Shown: positions 42,020-52,215 of the stretch, piece by piece
Position numbering within the stretch: position 1 is the first letter of the stretch
How the letters are laid out: every line of letters starts with the position of its first letter
Source: Myxococcales bacterium
GTDB lineage: Bacteria > Myxococcota_A > Polyangia > Palsa-1104 > JAEUJZ01
Direction of reading: 5' to 3'
DNA: 64,000 nt
Assembly: GCA_016794365.1 (NCBI GenBank)
Contig: JAEUKB010000030.1
Location: forward strand, 47,946 to 111,945
The notes under the pieces: generated by a model
Seen by the model: the letters and a program-made list of their open reading frames with translations, nothing else
Databases searched by the model: none
Told to the model about the DNA's origin: nothing
Position numbers and translations under genes: made by a program

Positions 42020-44219
42020 TCGATTTCCTGCTCTTTCGCGACTGCGCTTTCATCCACAGAAGCGCCGCATTCCTGTCATCCGTCAGCTTGCTGCAACCGA
42101 CTGCGGAACCGCTTGCTTGGCCATGGTGTTGTCATTTTTCGGACGCAAGACAACCCTGGATGAAGTCCGGACTCGCATTCCGCTCAGTCGCGATGGTGCG
42201 TCGGCAGCACAGCTTGTCGCGACGGCTGCGGAGTTTGGGCTGCGTGGTCGTGGCGTTCGATTGGATGCAAAGGACATCCATCTGCTTCCGTCCGGTTCAA
42301 TCCTTCACTGGGGCTTTCAACACTTTGTGGTGCTGGAACGAACGACCCAGCGCTTCGTTGACTTGGTTGATCCTTCCTTTGGCAGGCGACGCGTATCACT
42401 TCGCACTGTGGGGAAGCAGTTTACTGGGGTCGCGCTGGTGTTCGAGCATCACACGCCGCTGCCGCAGAGTACCTGGCACAGTCCGTCGCTGCTTCCACTT
42501 CTTTATCACACCACCCAGCACGCAGGACGCTGGCCCCAAGTGGCTGTCCTGTCCCTTCTTTTGCAAGTGCTGGCGCTGGCGCTTCCGGGTCTAACCGGAG
42601 CTGTCGTGGATGCCGTTGTTCCTCGCGCAGACTTCGATCTGTTGTGGGTGCTGCTGCTGGCGTTCTGTGTTCTCGCGCTGATCTATGGATTCGCAAGCTA
42701 TACACGCAGCCTGCTTCTCCTTGAGCTACGAACGCACATCGACTTCCGTCTTTCCTTTGGATTTTTAGAACACTTGGTTCGGCTTCCCTATGCGTTCTTC
42801 CTACGCCGCACAGCGGGAGATCTGCTGGCCAGACTGCAAGGAATGGCGACGGTGCGAGAAGTCCTCACGACCAGCATCTTGTCCGCGCTTGTCGATGGAT
42901 TCCTGGTCGCTGCGTATCTGTTACTGATCGGGTTTGTTGATCTGTTCCTGGTCGTGATTGTGACTGCACTGGCTGTGTTACAGACCGTCATCTATCTGCT
43001 TGCGCGACAGAAGCAGAGACTCCTTTTGGCTGCTGATTTGGAAGAACAAGCCCGCGCCCATAGCTATGAAGTAGAGCTCATCAGCGGAATGGAAACACTG
43101 AAGTCGCTGGGCTGCGAGCAGCGAGTCTTGACCCACTGGTCTGGGCTTTATGTCGATGTTCTCAACATGGGAATCCGTCGTGGACGGCTTCAATCACTCA
43201 CCGATGCACTGCTGTCTGGACTGCGGCTGCTTGGCCCGCTGTGGGTGCTCCTGTACGGAGCGCATGCAGTGCTTGCAGCTCGCTATTCCCTTGGGACCAT
43301 GCTCGCTCTCTCTGCGTTAGGGAGTGCGTGTCTGGAGCCAATCTATCGACTGATCCAAGCAGCCAGTCAGCTCGGTGTCGTTCGCGTTCACTTGGATCGA
43401 CTTGCAGAGGTCATGCACACAGAGCCAGAGCGCGCAGACTCGCGGAATCTGCTCTCTACGCCAACACTGCGTGGCGAGCTTGTGCTTCAGAATGTCACGC
43501 TGCACTACGCGGCAACATCACCTGCGGCGGTTCGATGCGTCTCTCTTGCGATCAAAGCTGGACAGTTTGTTGCCATTGTCGGTGCAACCGGATCAGGAAA
43601 GTCATCGCTGGCGCGTCTGATGATTGGACTGTATCCGCCCACAAGTGGATCTGTACTGCTGGACGGTGTGGATCTCTCACACCTCGATCTGGGAGCAGTC
43701 CGCAGACAGCTTGGCATCGTCACACAGCACACCGATCTGTTTGCTACGACCATTCGTCAAAACATTGCGATGTCACACCCGGCTGCGTCTCTGTCCGAAG
43801 TGGAGTCCGCCGCGCAGCTTGCACAGATTCACGATGACATCATGGCCATGCCGCTCAAGTATGAGACACCACTTACGGATCGCGGCCTGTCTCTGTCTGG
43901 CGGACAGAGACAGCGAATCTCTCTTGCGCGCGCGCTGCTCAGGCGTCCAGCTCTCCTTGTGTTAGATGAAGCGACCAGTGCCCTGGATGCGCAGACAGAG
44001 TCGCATCTGCAACATGCGCTGACCAAGCTAAGCTGCACACGGATCGTCATCGCACATCGACTCAGCACCATCCGCACTGCGGATCTCATCGTGGTCATGG
44101 ATCACGGACAGATCGTGGAGCAAGGAACGCATGAAGAGCTGAGCAAGCAGTCCAGTGTCTACGCACAGCTCGTCGCTGCCCAGGTCACAGCGCCACAACA
44201 AGCGGAGCACCCAAGATGA
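41994..44219 (+). CDS. C39-peptidase ABC exporter (leader-cleaving bacteriocin-type)
   Basis: The product has 741 residues, with GAGG nine bases upstream of ATG 41994. The peptidase domain has Cys37 (ATDCGTACLAMV), His110 (QHFVVL) and Asp126 (VDPSFG), so it should be active. A six-helix membrane domain spans about 185-460. The ATPase has Walker A GATGSGKSS and LSGGQRQRISLARAL. It would cut the precursor leaders after Gly-Ala and export the core. It is coupled to the dehydratase gene by an ATGA overlap. Confidence 0.93.
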   Translation: MSSDASWLDRFPALSRLRFHPQKRRIPVIRQLAATDCGTACLAMVLSFFGRKTTLDEVRTRIPLSRDGASAAQLVATAAEFGLRGRGVRLDAKDIHLLPSGSILHWGFQHFVVLERTTQRFVDLVDPSFGRRRVSLRTVGKQFTGVALVFEHHTPLPQSTWHSPSLLPLLYHTTQHAGRWPQVAVLSLLLQVLALALPGLTGAVVDAVVPRADFDLLWVLLLAFCVLALIYGFASYTRSLLLLELRTHIDFRLSFGFLEHLVRLPYAFFLRRTAGDLLARLQGMATVREVLTTSILSALVDGFLVAAYLLLIGFVDLFLVVIVTALAVLQTVIYLLARQKQRLLLAADLEEQARAHSYEVELISGMETLKSLGCEQRVLTHWSGLYVDVLNMGIRRGRLQSLTDALLSGLRLLGPLWVLLYGAHAVLAARYSLGTMLALSALGSACLEPIYRLIQAASQLGVVRVHLDRLAEVMHTEPERADSRNLLSTPTLRGELVLQNVTLHYAATSPAAVRCVSLAIKAGQFVAIVGATGSGKSSLARLMIGLYPPTSGSVLLDGVDLSHLDLGAVRRQLGIVTQHTDLFATTIRQNIAMSHPAASLSEVESAAQLAQIHDDIMAMPLKYETPLTDRGLSLSGGQRQRISLARALLRRPALLVLDEATSALDAQTESHLQHALTKLSCTRIVIAHRLSTIRTADLIVVMDHGQIVEQGTHEELSKQSSVYAQLVAAQVTAPQQAEHPR

Positions 44220-47200
44220 ACGACGCAGCGCAAGTCGGCAAACAACAAGCTGTTCTGAAACATCAAGGATTCTTTGTTCTGCGCACACCCCTTCTGTCCG
44301 CTCAAGAGTTTGTTGACTGGACAAATACTGGCGCTGCCGCAGCTCCAACGGACAGCACAGCGTCCCTTTCCGCACAGCATCAAGCGCTGCAACAGTGGCT
44401 ACGTACGCGGGCACAGTGTCCTGTCTTTCGGGAAGCGATTTATCTGGCATCACCGTCGCTGCATCGTAGCTTGGCTGCGTGGGACAGAAAGCCAAATAGT
44501 GAGCAAGGTCAAAAGACAGAGCTGGCCCTGGTTCGCTACTTCACCCGCATGACGCATCGTGCAACGCCCTTTGGTCTGTTCGCTGGTTGCTCGCTGGGAT
44601 CGATTGCGCAACAAACCAAGCTACAGCTTGTCTCGCGCGCTGAGTATGTTCGGAAGACTCGCCTGGATCATGCCGTAGTCTGTCGCGTACTTGATCGGAT
44701 CCTACAGGATCCCATCCTTCGCGAGCAGCTCCGCTACCGACGCAATGATACGCTGGTGCTTGCGGCGGGACGCTGGCGTCATGCAGCGATCAAAGAGTCT
44801 GAAGATGGCCACGTATCCTTTCACTTGGTGGCCACGGACAGGAGTCCCTATCTAGACGCAGTGATCGAGCGTGCGCAGCAGTTTCAGTCGTTCGCGGTGC
44901 TGCAAGATGCCACTTTTGCGGCTGCACCTTCCGCATCCAAAGAAGACGCTGCCGCATTCCTTCATATGCTGATTCAGAGTCAGATCTTGAGCTGTGAGAT
45001 GTCTGTTCCAGTGACAGGAAGCGATCCGCTGCAAGCACTCTGTACACAGCTCGATTCGCTCGATTTGCTCGATTCTCAGGCCAGTGCTCCGTCGCTCCAT
45101 CCACTGCACAATGCGATCGCACGCATCGATCAGCATGGCCTTGGCGTACCGATCAGTCACTACGATGATCTGGCGCAGCAGCTCACACCCATCACCAACA
45201 CGTCTGGCACCAAGCACTTGGTCCAAGTGGATCTCTGTAAGCCGGTGATTCACGCAGCACTTTCCGCAGCATGGGTCCACGACATCCGTCAAGCGGTGAT
45301 GGTGCTGGCAAAGCTGGATCGTCGTCGCAGTCACAGCTCACTCTTACAGTTTAAGGAATCCTTTCGACGCCGCTACGAAGGACAGCGTGTGCCGCTGCTG
45401 CTGGCGCTTGATCCCGAGTGTGGAGTTGGCTTTGACGAACAAAAAGGAATCGGAGAAGAGGCCTCAGCACTGCTTGCTGATCTGACCTTACGAGCGCCTG
45501 TACGCGAAACAGACACCACCTGGTCTGCGATGGATCGCAAGCTGTTAGCACTTGTGATGATGGCGCGTGAGACAGGATCGAATGTTGTTCAGCTTCCGAT
45601 GGAATGGATCGATTCGCTACGCAGCGCAAGCATTCCGGATGCACTGGCTGTCCTTGGTTCCTTCTGGATGGCGCAAAAGACAGACACTCCTGTTCGAGCG
45701 GATGATTCACTCCTATTCAGGCTGGAATCCGCCATCGGTCCGTCGGCAGCAAGTCTCCTTGGTCGATTCTGTCATACTGATCCGGCACTGCTTCAGGCTG
45801 TTGAATCCCTTGCTGCGCGCGAACAAGCTCTGCGTCCGCATGAACTGCTGGTAGAGATCACGCATCGACTTCCTGGGCGGACCGGAAACATTGCGCTACG
45901 TCCTGTACTTCGCAAACACGAGCTGGAGCTGCTTGGACGCTCTGGAGCAGAGCCCGGAAAGCAGATTCGACTGGATGAGCTGTCTCTGTTTCTGCGTGAT
46001 GATGAGCTGTGGCTGTACTGTGAGCGACTTGGTATGCGGATTCGTCCTCGATTGAGCAACGCGCACAACCACTCGCATCCCGGCAATCTTCACATCTATC
46101 GCTTTCTGTGCGCACTGCATGAAGAGGAAGGCGCTGCGGGCTTTCACTTTCATTGGGGACCGCTGACATCGCTTCCGTTTCTGCCGCGTGTTTCCTTGAA
46201 TCAGATCGTGTTTTCGCCTGCCCGCTGGCGACTGGATCCCAAGCAGATTGCTGCACTTGGGAATCCGGTAGATGCGCGCCAACACGCGCGAATCTTTCTT
46301 GGGATTCAGACCATACGGAGTCAGTACAGACTGCCTCGTCAGATTCAGCTTGTCGAAGGAGATCACACCCTGCATCTGGATCTAGACAATGTAATGTCTG
46401 TGCTGGCATTTGTTGACTACGCAAGGAATCGCTCCCAGCTCTTGATCGAGGAAGTCTTGGGCGCTTGCGAGTCGTCGATCGTACACGGTCCGGAAGGTCA
46501 CTATACCAATGAAGTGATCATTCCACTTTTGCGTGGTGATGATTCAAGCCACAGCGAGGCGCCTTCACAAGAAGCGCGCATTCCGACGCTGCGCACGCAC
46601 AGACAGACAAGCTTTCCGGTTGGAACAGAGTGGCTGTACTGCAAGCTGTACACAGGCATGGCCACGGCAGATCGGATCCTGCGAAAGCAGCTTGGACCGC
46701 TCGTAGCCAAGCTCTCATCCCATGGTGTAGATCGCTGGTTCTTCATCCGCTACGCCGATCCAGACTGGCACCTGCGACTGCGACTGCATGGCGATCCGCT
46801 ACGCCTTCAGACCGAGGTTCTTCCGCTGATCTCTGCGCTGTCCCAAGAGCTGCTGCGCGACGGTCAAATCAGCAGGATGCAGCTAGATACCTACGAACCG
46901 GAATGGGAGCGCTACGGAGGAGAAGAAGGAATGCTCCTGAGTGAGCAGCTCTTCTGCGCAGATAGTGAAGCGGCTCTCTCTTTGCTTCCGTTGTGCATGG
47001 GAGAACATCGCGCAAGTCAGCGCTGGCAAGTTGCGCTGGCAAGCATGCTTGCACTCCTTGCGGACTTCCTTCCCAGTGAGACAGACAGACTCTCTGTTGT
47101 GGCTTCTGCCTACGCTTCATTCCGTCGAGAATTTGCAGAAGATCCCGAAGTATCGTGGCGACTTGGCGCTCGATTCCGCAAAGAACGCAGTGGTCTTGAA

Positions 47201-47497
47201 CAGCTCCTTGACGATCTCAAACGGAATCAAACGGACAATCCACTCTTCGCAGCGCTCCGTGCTCGCTCTTGCGTGGTTTCCCCCATCGCAGCACGACTGC
47301 ATGCGCGAAGCAGACAAGGTATCTTACGCGTCTCGATTCCTTCGCTTCTGCACAGCCATCTGCACATGTCTGCCAATCGCATCCTGCGCTCTGCTGCGCG
47401 TGCGCAAGAGCTGGTCCTGTACGACTGGATCAGCAGACTCTATCGCTCCTCGCTGGCCCAGCAGAGAAGCGCCGATTCGGGAAGCAATCCGGCTTGA
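44216..47497 (+). CDS. Full-length LanB-type lantibiotic dehydratase
   Basis: The product has 1093 residues, the usual length for class I LanB. The glutamylation domain has the hallmark RMTHRATPFGLFAG near 111-125. The C-terminal elimination domain starts near 800 (WLYCKLYTGMATADRILRKQ, WFFIRYADPDWHLRLRLHGD). It would use Glu-tRNA to turn Ser/Thr of the precursors into dehydroalanine/dehydrobutyrine. No LanC cyclase is encoded anywhere in the window. Start overlaps the exporter stop. It ends 40 bases from the convergent oxygenase. Confidence 0.92.
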   Translation: MNDAAQVGKQQAVLKHQGFFVLRTPLLSAQEFVDWTNTGAAAAPTDSTASLSAQHQALQQWLRTRAQCPVFREAIYLASPSLHRSLAAWDRKPNSEQGQKTELALVRYFTRMTHRATPFGLFAGCSLGSIAQQTKLQLVSRAEYVRKTRLDHAVVCRVLDRILQDPILREQLRYRRNDTLVLAAGRWRHAAIKESEDGHVSFHLVATDRSPYLDAVIERAQQFQSFAVLQDATFAAAPSASKEDAAAFLHMLIQSQILSCEMSVPVTGSDPLQALCTQLDSLDLLDSQASAPSLHPLHNAIARIDQHGLGVPISHYDDLAQQLTPITNTSGTKHLVQVDLCKPVIHAALSAAWVHDIRQAVMVLAKLDRRRSHSSLLQFKESFRRRYEGQRVPLLLALDPECGVGFDEQKGIGEEASALLADLTLRAPVRETDTTWSAMDRKLLALVMMARETGSNVVQLPMEWIDSLRSASIPDALAVLGSFWMAQKTDTPVRADDSLLFRLESAIGPSAASLLGRFCHTDPALLQAVESLAAREQALRPHELLVEITHRLPGRTGNIALRPVLRKHELELLGRSGAEPGKQIRLDELSLFLRDDELWLYCERLGMRIRPRLSNAHNHSHPGNLHIYRFLCALHEEEGAAGFHFHWGPLTSLPFLPRVSLNQIVFSPARWRLDPKQIAALGNPVDARQHARIFLGIQTIRSQYRLPRQIQLVEGDHTLHLDLDNVMSVLAFVDYARNRSQLLIEEVLGACESSIVHGPEGHYTNEVIIPLLRGDDSSHSEAPSQEARIPTLRTHRQTSFPVGTEWLYCKLYTGMATADRILRKQLGPLVAKLSSHGVDRWFFIRYADPDWHLRLRLHGDPLRLQTEVLPLISALSQELLRDGQISRMQLDTYEPEWERYGGEEGMLLSEQLFCADSEAALSLLPLCMGEHRASQRWQVALASMLALLADFLPSETDRLSVVASAYASFRREFAEDPEVSWRLGARFRKERSGLEQLLDDLKRNQTDNPLFAALRARSCVVSPIAARLHARSRQGILRVSIPSLLHSHLHMSANRILRSAARAQELVLYDWISRLYRSSLAQQRSADSGSNPA

Positions 47498-47537
47498 ATC
47501 GTCGCTGGGGCGGATGCTGGTCCGTCCTGGTCGCACA

Positions 47538-48530
47538 TTAGGAGTTACGTTGGGACAGCACCGATTCTTTCAGGTCAGGAAACACCCTTCCAACCTTTCC
47601 GAGCAAGTAGTCGCCGTATGTTCCTGAAAACGTGTGTACGGAAGCGCGATCCCAACGCGTCTCTCTATCGTCGCTGATCACTGTCTGAATCGGCTCGATC
47701 TGCGCATTCCAGTGTGGATCAAAAAACAGCGGCAGTGACAGCCGATTCCGATCACTTGTGTTGATCCGTACGCGATGAAGCGTGCTGCGGTACTGGCCTC
47801 CGGTCATGCGATCGAGCATGTCTCCGATGTTGCAGACAAAGGAATTGGGAATCGGCGGTGCGTCGATCCACTGCTCTTGCGCGCGGACTTCCAGACCCCC
47901 GATCTCATCTTGATACAGGAGCGTCAGGAGTCCGTAATCGGTATGCTCACCAACACCATAGCGAACATCCAGATCGGGCGGAATCGGACGGCTGGGATAT
48001 TGAAAAATCCGAAACAGAATCAGTGGATCTGCGGTGTAGCGCTGGTAGAAATACTGACTCGGTAGCGACAGGGATTCCGCAATGGCTGCCATCACTTGAT
48101 GGCCAAGCTGGGTGACTTGATCCATGTACGCAAAGATCGCTTCGCGAAAGCCCGGCACCAGCGCGGAATCAGGAATCAGGTTGCGACCGTGCATCGGTGT
48201 TCCGGCGCGGACCAGCTCATGGGAATCGGACAGCTCGCTGCCCAGGTACAGCCCTTCCTTCCAGTCTGGACGCCCCGAAGTCAGCTCCCCACCGAGAGGA
48301 AACCAGCCACGCCAAGCGCGTCCTCCCAGGGCCATCCGATGGCGTGCTTTGACCGATTCTGGCAGTGCAAAGAAGCGGTGACTGAGCGACACCAGGGTCT
48401 GCACAAGTGCGAAGTCAACCTCATGACCGACGACATAGAAGAAGCCCAGGCTGCGGCAAGCCTCGGCAATGTGTGATGCCAACAGAGTCCGTGGTGCGCG
48501 CAGGTCGATGATCGGAAGCTGCTTCAGCAT
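47538..48530 (-). CDS. 2-oxoglutarate/Fe(II) oxygenase, isopenicillin N synthase-like
   Basis: The product has 330 residues. The N-terminal part (LPIIDLRAP, GFFYVVGHEVD) is typical of the family. The iron ligands are His196 and Asp198 (GEHTDYG) and His252 (STLHRVRI). RLSLPLFF supplies the Arg and Ser that bind 2-oxoglutarate. It would hydroxylate, desaturate or cyclise a small molecule or peptide. Its place between the dehydratase and two peptide-type transporters suggests a tailoring role, but it reads opposite to the dehydratase. Confidence 0.88.
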   Translation of the reverse strand: MLKQLPIIDLRAPRTLLASHIAEACRSLGFFYVVGHEVDFALVQTLVSLSHRFFALPESVKARHRMALGGRAWRGWFPLGGELTSGRPDWKEGLYLGSELSDSHELVRAGTPMHGRNLIPDSALVPGFREAIFAYMDQVTQLGHQVMAAIAESLSLPSQYFYQRYTADPLILFRIFQYPSRPIPPDLDVRYGVGEHTDYGLLTLLYQDEIGGLEVRAQEQWIDAPPIPNSFVCNIGDMLDRMTGGQYRSTLHRVRINTSDRNRLSLPLFFDPHWNAQIEPIQTVISDDRETRWDRASVHTFSGTYGDYLLGKVGRVFPDLKESVLSQRNS

Positions 48531-48913
48531 GTCGAGACATTCCTCCGTTTTATTGGACGAATGTCTGTTATAACAGATGTCGTCTACCGATGGAACGGAA
48601 AGACAGCATGCGGCTCAGTCACATCACACCGAGGCCGCACAACACGCCAAGCCACGACGACAATCAAGTGCGCGAGCGGACTCTGGCGCTGCGAGCGAAG
48701 GGTCACTCCCATGCTCGCGCCGCCAAATGTGGAGCCACACCTTACGTGGCCGGTCTGACACGTCACCCCTCCACGCACTGCATTTCCGACGCTGACAAGC
48801 TGAACAGAACGCACTCCGGTGAGCCTGCGTAGCTGCACCCAGAGCTGCCCTGGGATGAGACCGGCTCGCAGTACTGCCATTGCGTTCTTGCCTTTCGACC
48901 AAGCGTTGCTCTG
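48531..48913. other. 383-base spacer with a palindrome and weak frames
   Basis: Two opposing frames overlap here (98 residues on minus from 48880; about 74 on plus from 48608). The plus frame contains RERTLALRAKGHSHARAAKC, which looks like a worn helix-turn-helix and could be a transposase scrap. Neither is convincing. The oxygenase promoter should lie near 48531-48600. Confidence 0.4.
48564..48577. promoter_or_regulatory. 14-base perfect palindrome upstream of the oxygenase
   Basis: TCTGTTATAACAGA is 34 bases upstream of the oxygenase start, in an AT-rich patch suited to a promoter. It is a plausible operator for a dimeric regulator. Confidence 0.55.
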
Positions 48914-50554
48914 TCAGGACTGACGCAAGAGTCCGTACTCCATGAAGTGGAGCTGGTCTGCATGATGGAAATACTGATCATCATGGCTCACCACGATCAC
49001 CGCCTTGCCACGCATGCGGAGTCGAGGGAGTACGTCTTCATAAAAGTAGCGGCGGAACGATGGATCTTGATCGGCTGCCCATTCATCGAAGACATAGACG
49101 GGACGATCTTCAAGCAGCGCAAGGAGCATCGCCAAGCGCTTTCGCTGTCCTGTGGAGAGGTTGCGCTCCAGATTTCCTTCCGCTGTCACTTCGACTTTTC
49201 CGTGCAGATGAAGCTCGCGAGTGAGCGCATCCACCAAGTCTGGTTCGACGTTGGGAAGACCGTACGGCCTCGCGAACAGATGGAAGTCTGAAAAGATTGC
49301 AGAGAACAGTTCTCGATAGTGGGTGATGTGATCAAGACCGACGGTGACTCCGTTTGCGCGAACGACCCCAGCAGAGGGCAGATACAGGCCGGTCAAGAGC
49401 TTAAGGAGTGTCGATTTTCCGCTGCCATTGCCACCCACGATAAACAGAACCTCGCCCGGTTTCACCGTAAGGTTGATGGGTCCAATGTGAAATCCAGCCT
49501 CTTCACTCTGCGCTGGATAGGAATACTCAAGGGCTTGCAGTTCGATGGTTGGTACGCCAGCATTCCAGGCAGCCGATGCACTGTCAGGCTGACCGCGCAC
49601 AGCGTCGAGAGAAGCTTCTAGCTCTCGGATCTGGAGCAGGGCTTCACTTACGCGAACGTAGCTTGGGATGTTCAAGATGTTGGCACTGATAGGAGAGAAA
49701 AAGAACAGCAGTGCTGTCACAAGCTTGTAGAGCATCATCGAGCCCATCGTCAGGTGCAACGGCAACATGAAGACGACGGCTCCGATGAGTACACAGCGCC
49801 ATGACTCCAGCGCGATCCAGTTGTCGTTGAACACATGAAAGAAGCGATGATTTGTGCGGCCAAGGGAGTCCGACAATCGCTCGATATCCATCGCCAATTC
49901 CTGATCGCGTGCCTGGTTCAGCTTGACTTCCTTGAAGCCTCGCAACAGGTCCGATAGGAGTCCGAAGAAGTCGATGCGATGTGCCGCAAGCTGACGGAGA
50001 CTGCGACGAAGAAGACCATCTCGCGAGCGATACCAAGCACGGAGACCGAGACAGCAAAGTACAAGCATTAGGAATGCGGGCCAGCACAGCCACGCGATGT
50101 ACAGAGAGACGGCAATCATCACACAGACGCACTGCATGAACGCGCCAACCGCTTCCGCTGCACCTGATACAAGTGCGGCGTTTTCTATCAATCGATCTCG
50201 AATGGTTGCGTTCCCAAGTCGCTCCAGTCGTGCCAGATCGGCGTGTTCGATCTTCCCGATGATGCGTAGCTTGATGTCGTAAAGTGCGGTCTCGAAAAGT
50301 CCCGTGATCCGCGAGTGTGTATATCGCGCTCCAAAGACATACATCACCGATGCTGCGACCAGTCCCAAAAACAAGCTGACATCAAGCGCTCCGGAGCGAT
50401 CCATGGTGATATGAATGAGCGCGAGGATCAGCACATTGGCAAGACCCGCTACGGTCGCTGCTGCGAAAATCCAAGCCAGCATGTCGCGTCCAGCGCTACC
50501 GATGAGTGCAACCACCGCTGATTCCTGATCACGCGCGATGTTCGTCATGATCAA
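48914..50554 (-). CDS. SyrD/PvdE-like ABC half-transporter (second of a pair)
   Basis: The product has 546 residues. Six membrane helices fill the first 300. The ATPase has Walker A GGNGSGKST, the signature LSTGQRKRLA and VFDEWAADQDPSFRRYFYE, the last characteristic of cyclic-peptide and siderophore exporters of the SyrD/PvdE type. The start overlaps the stop of its partner by four bases. It probably works as a heterodimer with it. Confidence 0.9.
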   Translation of the reverse strand: MIMTNIARDQESAVVALIGSAGRDMLAWIFAAATVAGLANVLILALIHITMDRSGALDVSLFLGLVAASVMYVFGARYTHSRITGLFETALYDIKLRIIGKIEHADLARLERLGNATIRDRLIENAALVSGAAEAVGAFMQCVCVMIAVSLYIAWLCWPAFLMLVLCCLGLRAWYRSRDGLLRRSLRQLAAHRIDFFGLLSDLLRGFKEVKLNQARDQELAMDIERLSDSLGRTNHRFFHVFNDNWIALESWRCVLIGAVVFMLPLHLTMGSMMLYKLVTALLFFFSPISANILNIPSYVRVSEALLQIRELEASLDAVRGQPDSASAAWNAGVPTIELQALEYSYPAQSEEAGFHIGPINLTVKPGEVLFIVGGNGSGKSTLLKLLTGLYLPSAGVVRANGVTVGLDHITHYRELFSAIFSDFHLFARPYGLPNVEPDLVDALTRELHLHGKVEVTAEGNLERNLSTGQRKRLAMLLALLEDRPVYVFDEWAADQDPSFRRYFYEDVLPRLRMRGKAVIVVSHDDQYFHHADQLHFMEYGLLRQS

Positions 50555-52215
50555 CGCGAGCCTCTGGTTTCCGCACTGCGGTCCGTTTGGGAATCATGCA
50601 GATCTTCCACAGCGGCGAGCTGTCCTGATTGCATCCGCACCAATCGATCGGCGCAGTGAAAGTAGCGATCATCATGGCTCACTGCGATCACTGCTTTCCC
50701 TTTTTGCCGAAGAGAAGGAAGGATTTCTTCATAGAAGTAGCGACGGAATGTAGGGTCTTGATCGGCGGCCCACTCATCGAAGACATACAGAGGTCGATCT
50801 TCGGCAAGTGCAGCGACCAGCGCGAGTCGTTTCCGCTGTCCGGTGGATAGCTCTTGTCTGACAAAAGCGTCCCCCACAAGCGATGTTTTGTTCGCCAAGC
50901 CCAGCTTGGTGAGAAGAGCGGGAACTGCCTGCTTCTGCGCAGGAGACAATCCATACAGTTTGGTAAACAGATGGAAGTCTGCAAACACCGACGAAATGAG
51001 CTGCCGATACCTTTTGCGATTCCGTCCATCCACCGCAACGCCATTCACAACCAGGCTTCCGACAGAAGGTACGTATAGCCCGGCCAGGACTTTCAGCAGC
51101 GTCGATTTTCCACTTCCGTTCGTACCGACCAGAAAGACGATCTCTCCTGGCTTCACAGTCAGACGAACCGGACCGATGTGGAATCCCTTTCCTTCTAGAC
51201 CACCACGATATGCGTACTCGAGATCCTGGGCTTCGATGCTTGTGATCTGTCCGGCCCAGGGATCCTCCTCATCCGAGGAAGTCGGACGCGCGGCTGCGGC
51301 CAGTTTCTGTTCGAGAGACTGGATGGACTGTAGCGCATGTTGTGAGTGCAAAACGGCAGGGAAACCAACCGCTACGCCATAGGCTACGCCGCGAAAGTAG
51401 AGCGCACTGCTGATGAGCTGAGCGAGCGTACCCATTTGAATTTCAAAATGACGGGGGACGACAAAACCGATTGCTGCGAGGACTGCGAAACCAGCCACAT
51501 ACGCGTGGAGTTGGTTGTCGAAAAACTGTACGGCGGTTTGGTGCGCTCCCAGTCGAATCGCGCTGGATGCCTGCTGTAGATCTTCATGGAGCGCCAGTGC
51601 TCGTCGTCGATTCAGCAGCACTTCCTTGAATCCTAACAGCAGGTCGTTCAAGCGTTCGATGAACTCACTCCGCGCAGTGGCAAGCTGCTGTAACCGTGCG
51701 CGAATCACAAGGAGTCTGAGTCTGTACAGACCCAATGCCACAGCGAACAGAAACGCAAGGAGCACGAGCGCAGACGGAAACAGCCAGGCCAGGTAGGCAG
51801 CCGCAAACAGCAGCGTGAACGCAGTCTGTAAAAAATAGGCGACGTTGTCCGCAGACTCCGAAAGGGTCGCTGTGCTTTCGGTCAGCTGCTCGAAAATGTC
51901 CGCCGTACCCAGCGCTTCCAGGTCTTCCAGTTCAACCCGTTCCAGCTGCTTGACGATGCGATGACGCAGTCGATGTGCCAGCGACTCTACGATCTGGACT
52001 CCTTTGTCGTAGGTACGGCGCGTGCAGAGCACATACAGAATCAGTGCCAGCACAAACAGAATGAAGCGCTGAACGTGCAGCGTTCCGGATGTTGCTACCG
52101 CTTCGTTGATAAGAACCAAGATCAGCGTCTGACCAAAGCCACTGAGGCAAGCGACCAACAGAACACCGTTTCGATCCTTCCCCGCCGCTTGATTCAGAAG
52201 ACTGAGAAATCCCAT
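50551..52215 (-). CDS. SyrD/PvdE-like ABC half-transporter (first of a pair)
   Basis: The product has 554 residues from ATG 52215; other in-frame ATGs at 52227 and 52260 and a longer frame to 52407 are less likely because the extra residues are not transporter-like. Six membrane helices, Walker A GTNGSGKST, signature LSTGQRKRLA and VFDEWAADQDPTFRRYFYEE are present. It is closely similar in layout to its partner. Cargo may be the oxygenase product or the RiPP. Confidence 0.9.
   Translation of the reverse strand: MGFLSLLNQAAGKDRNGVLLVACLSGFGQTLILVLINEAVATSGTLHVQRFILFVLALILYVLCTRRTYDKGVQIVESLAHRLRHRIVKQLERVELEDLEALGTADIFEQLTESTATLSESADNVAYFLQTAFTLLFAAAYLAWLFPSALVLLAFLFAVALGLYRLRLLVIRARLQQLATARSEFIERLNDLLLGFKEVLLNRRRALALHEDLQQASSAIRLGAHQTAVQFFDNQLHAYVAGFAVLAAIGFVVPRHFEIQMGTLAQLISSALYFRGVAYGVAVGFPAVLHSQHALQSIQSLEQKLAAAARPTSSDEEDPWAGQITSIEAQDLEYAYRGGLEGKGFHIGPVRLTVKPGEIVFLVGTNGSGKSTLLKVLAGLYVPSVGSLVVNGVAVDGRNRKRYRQLISSVFADFHLFTKLYGLSPAQKQAVPALLTKLGLANKTSLVGDAFVRQELSTGQRKRLALVAALAEDRPLYVFDEWAADQDPTFRRYFYEEILPSLRQKGKAVIAVSHDDRYFHCADRLVRMQSGQLAAVEDLHDSQTDRSAETRGSR

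Noticed and set aside
48584..48880. 98-residue minus-strand frame as a gene or RiPP precursor
   Set aside because: It has a weak GAAAGG upstream but no leader motif, no recognisable domain and an equally good opposite-strand frame.
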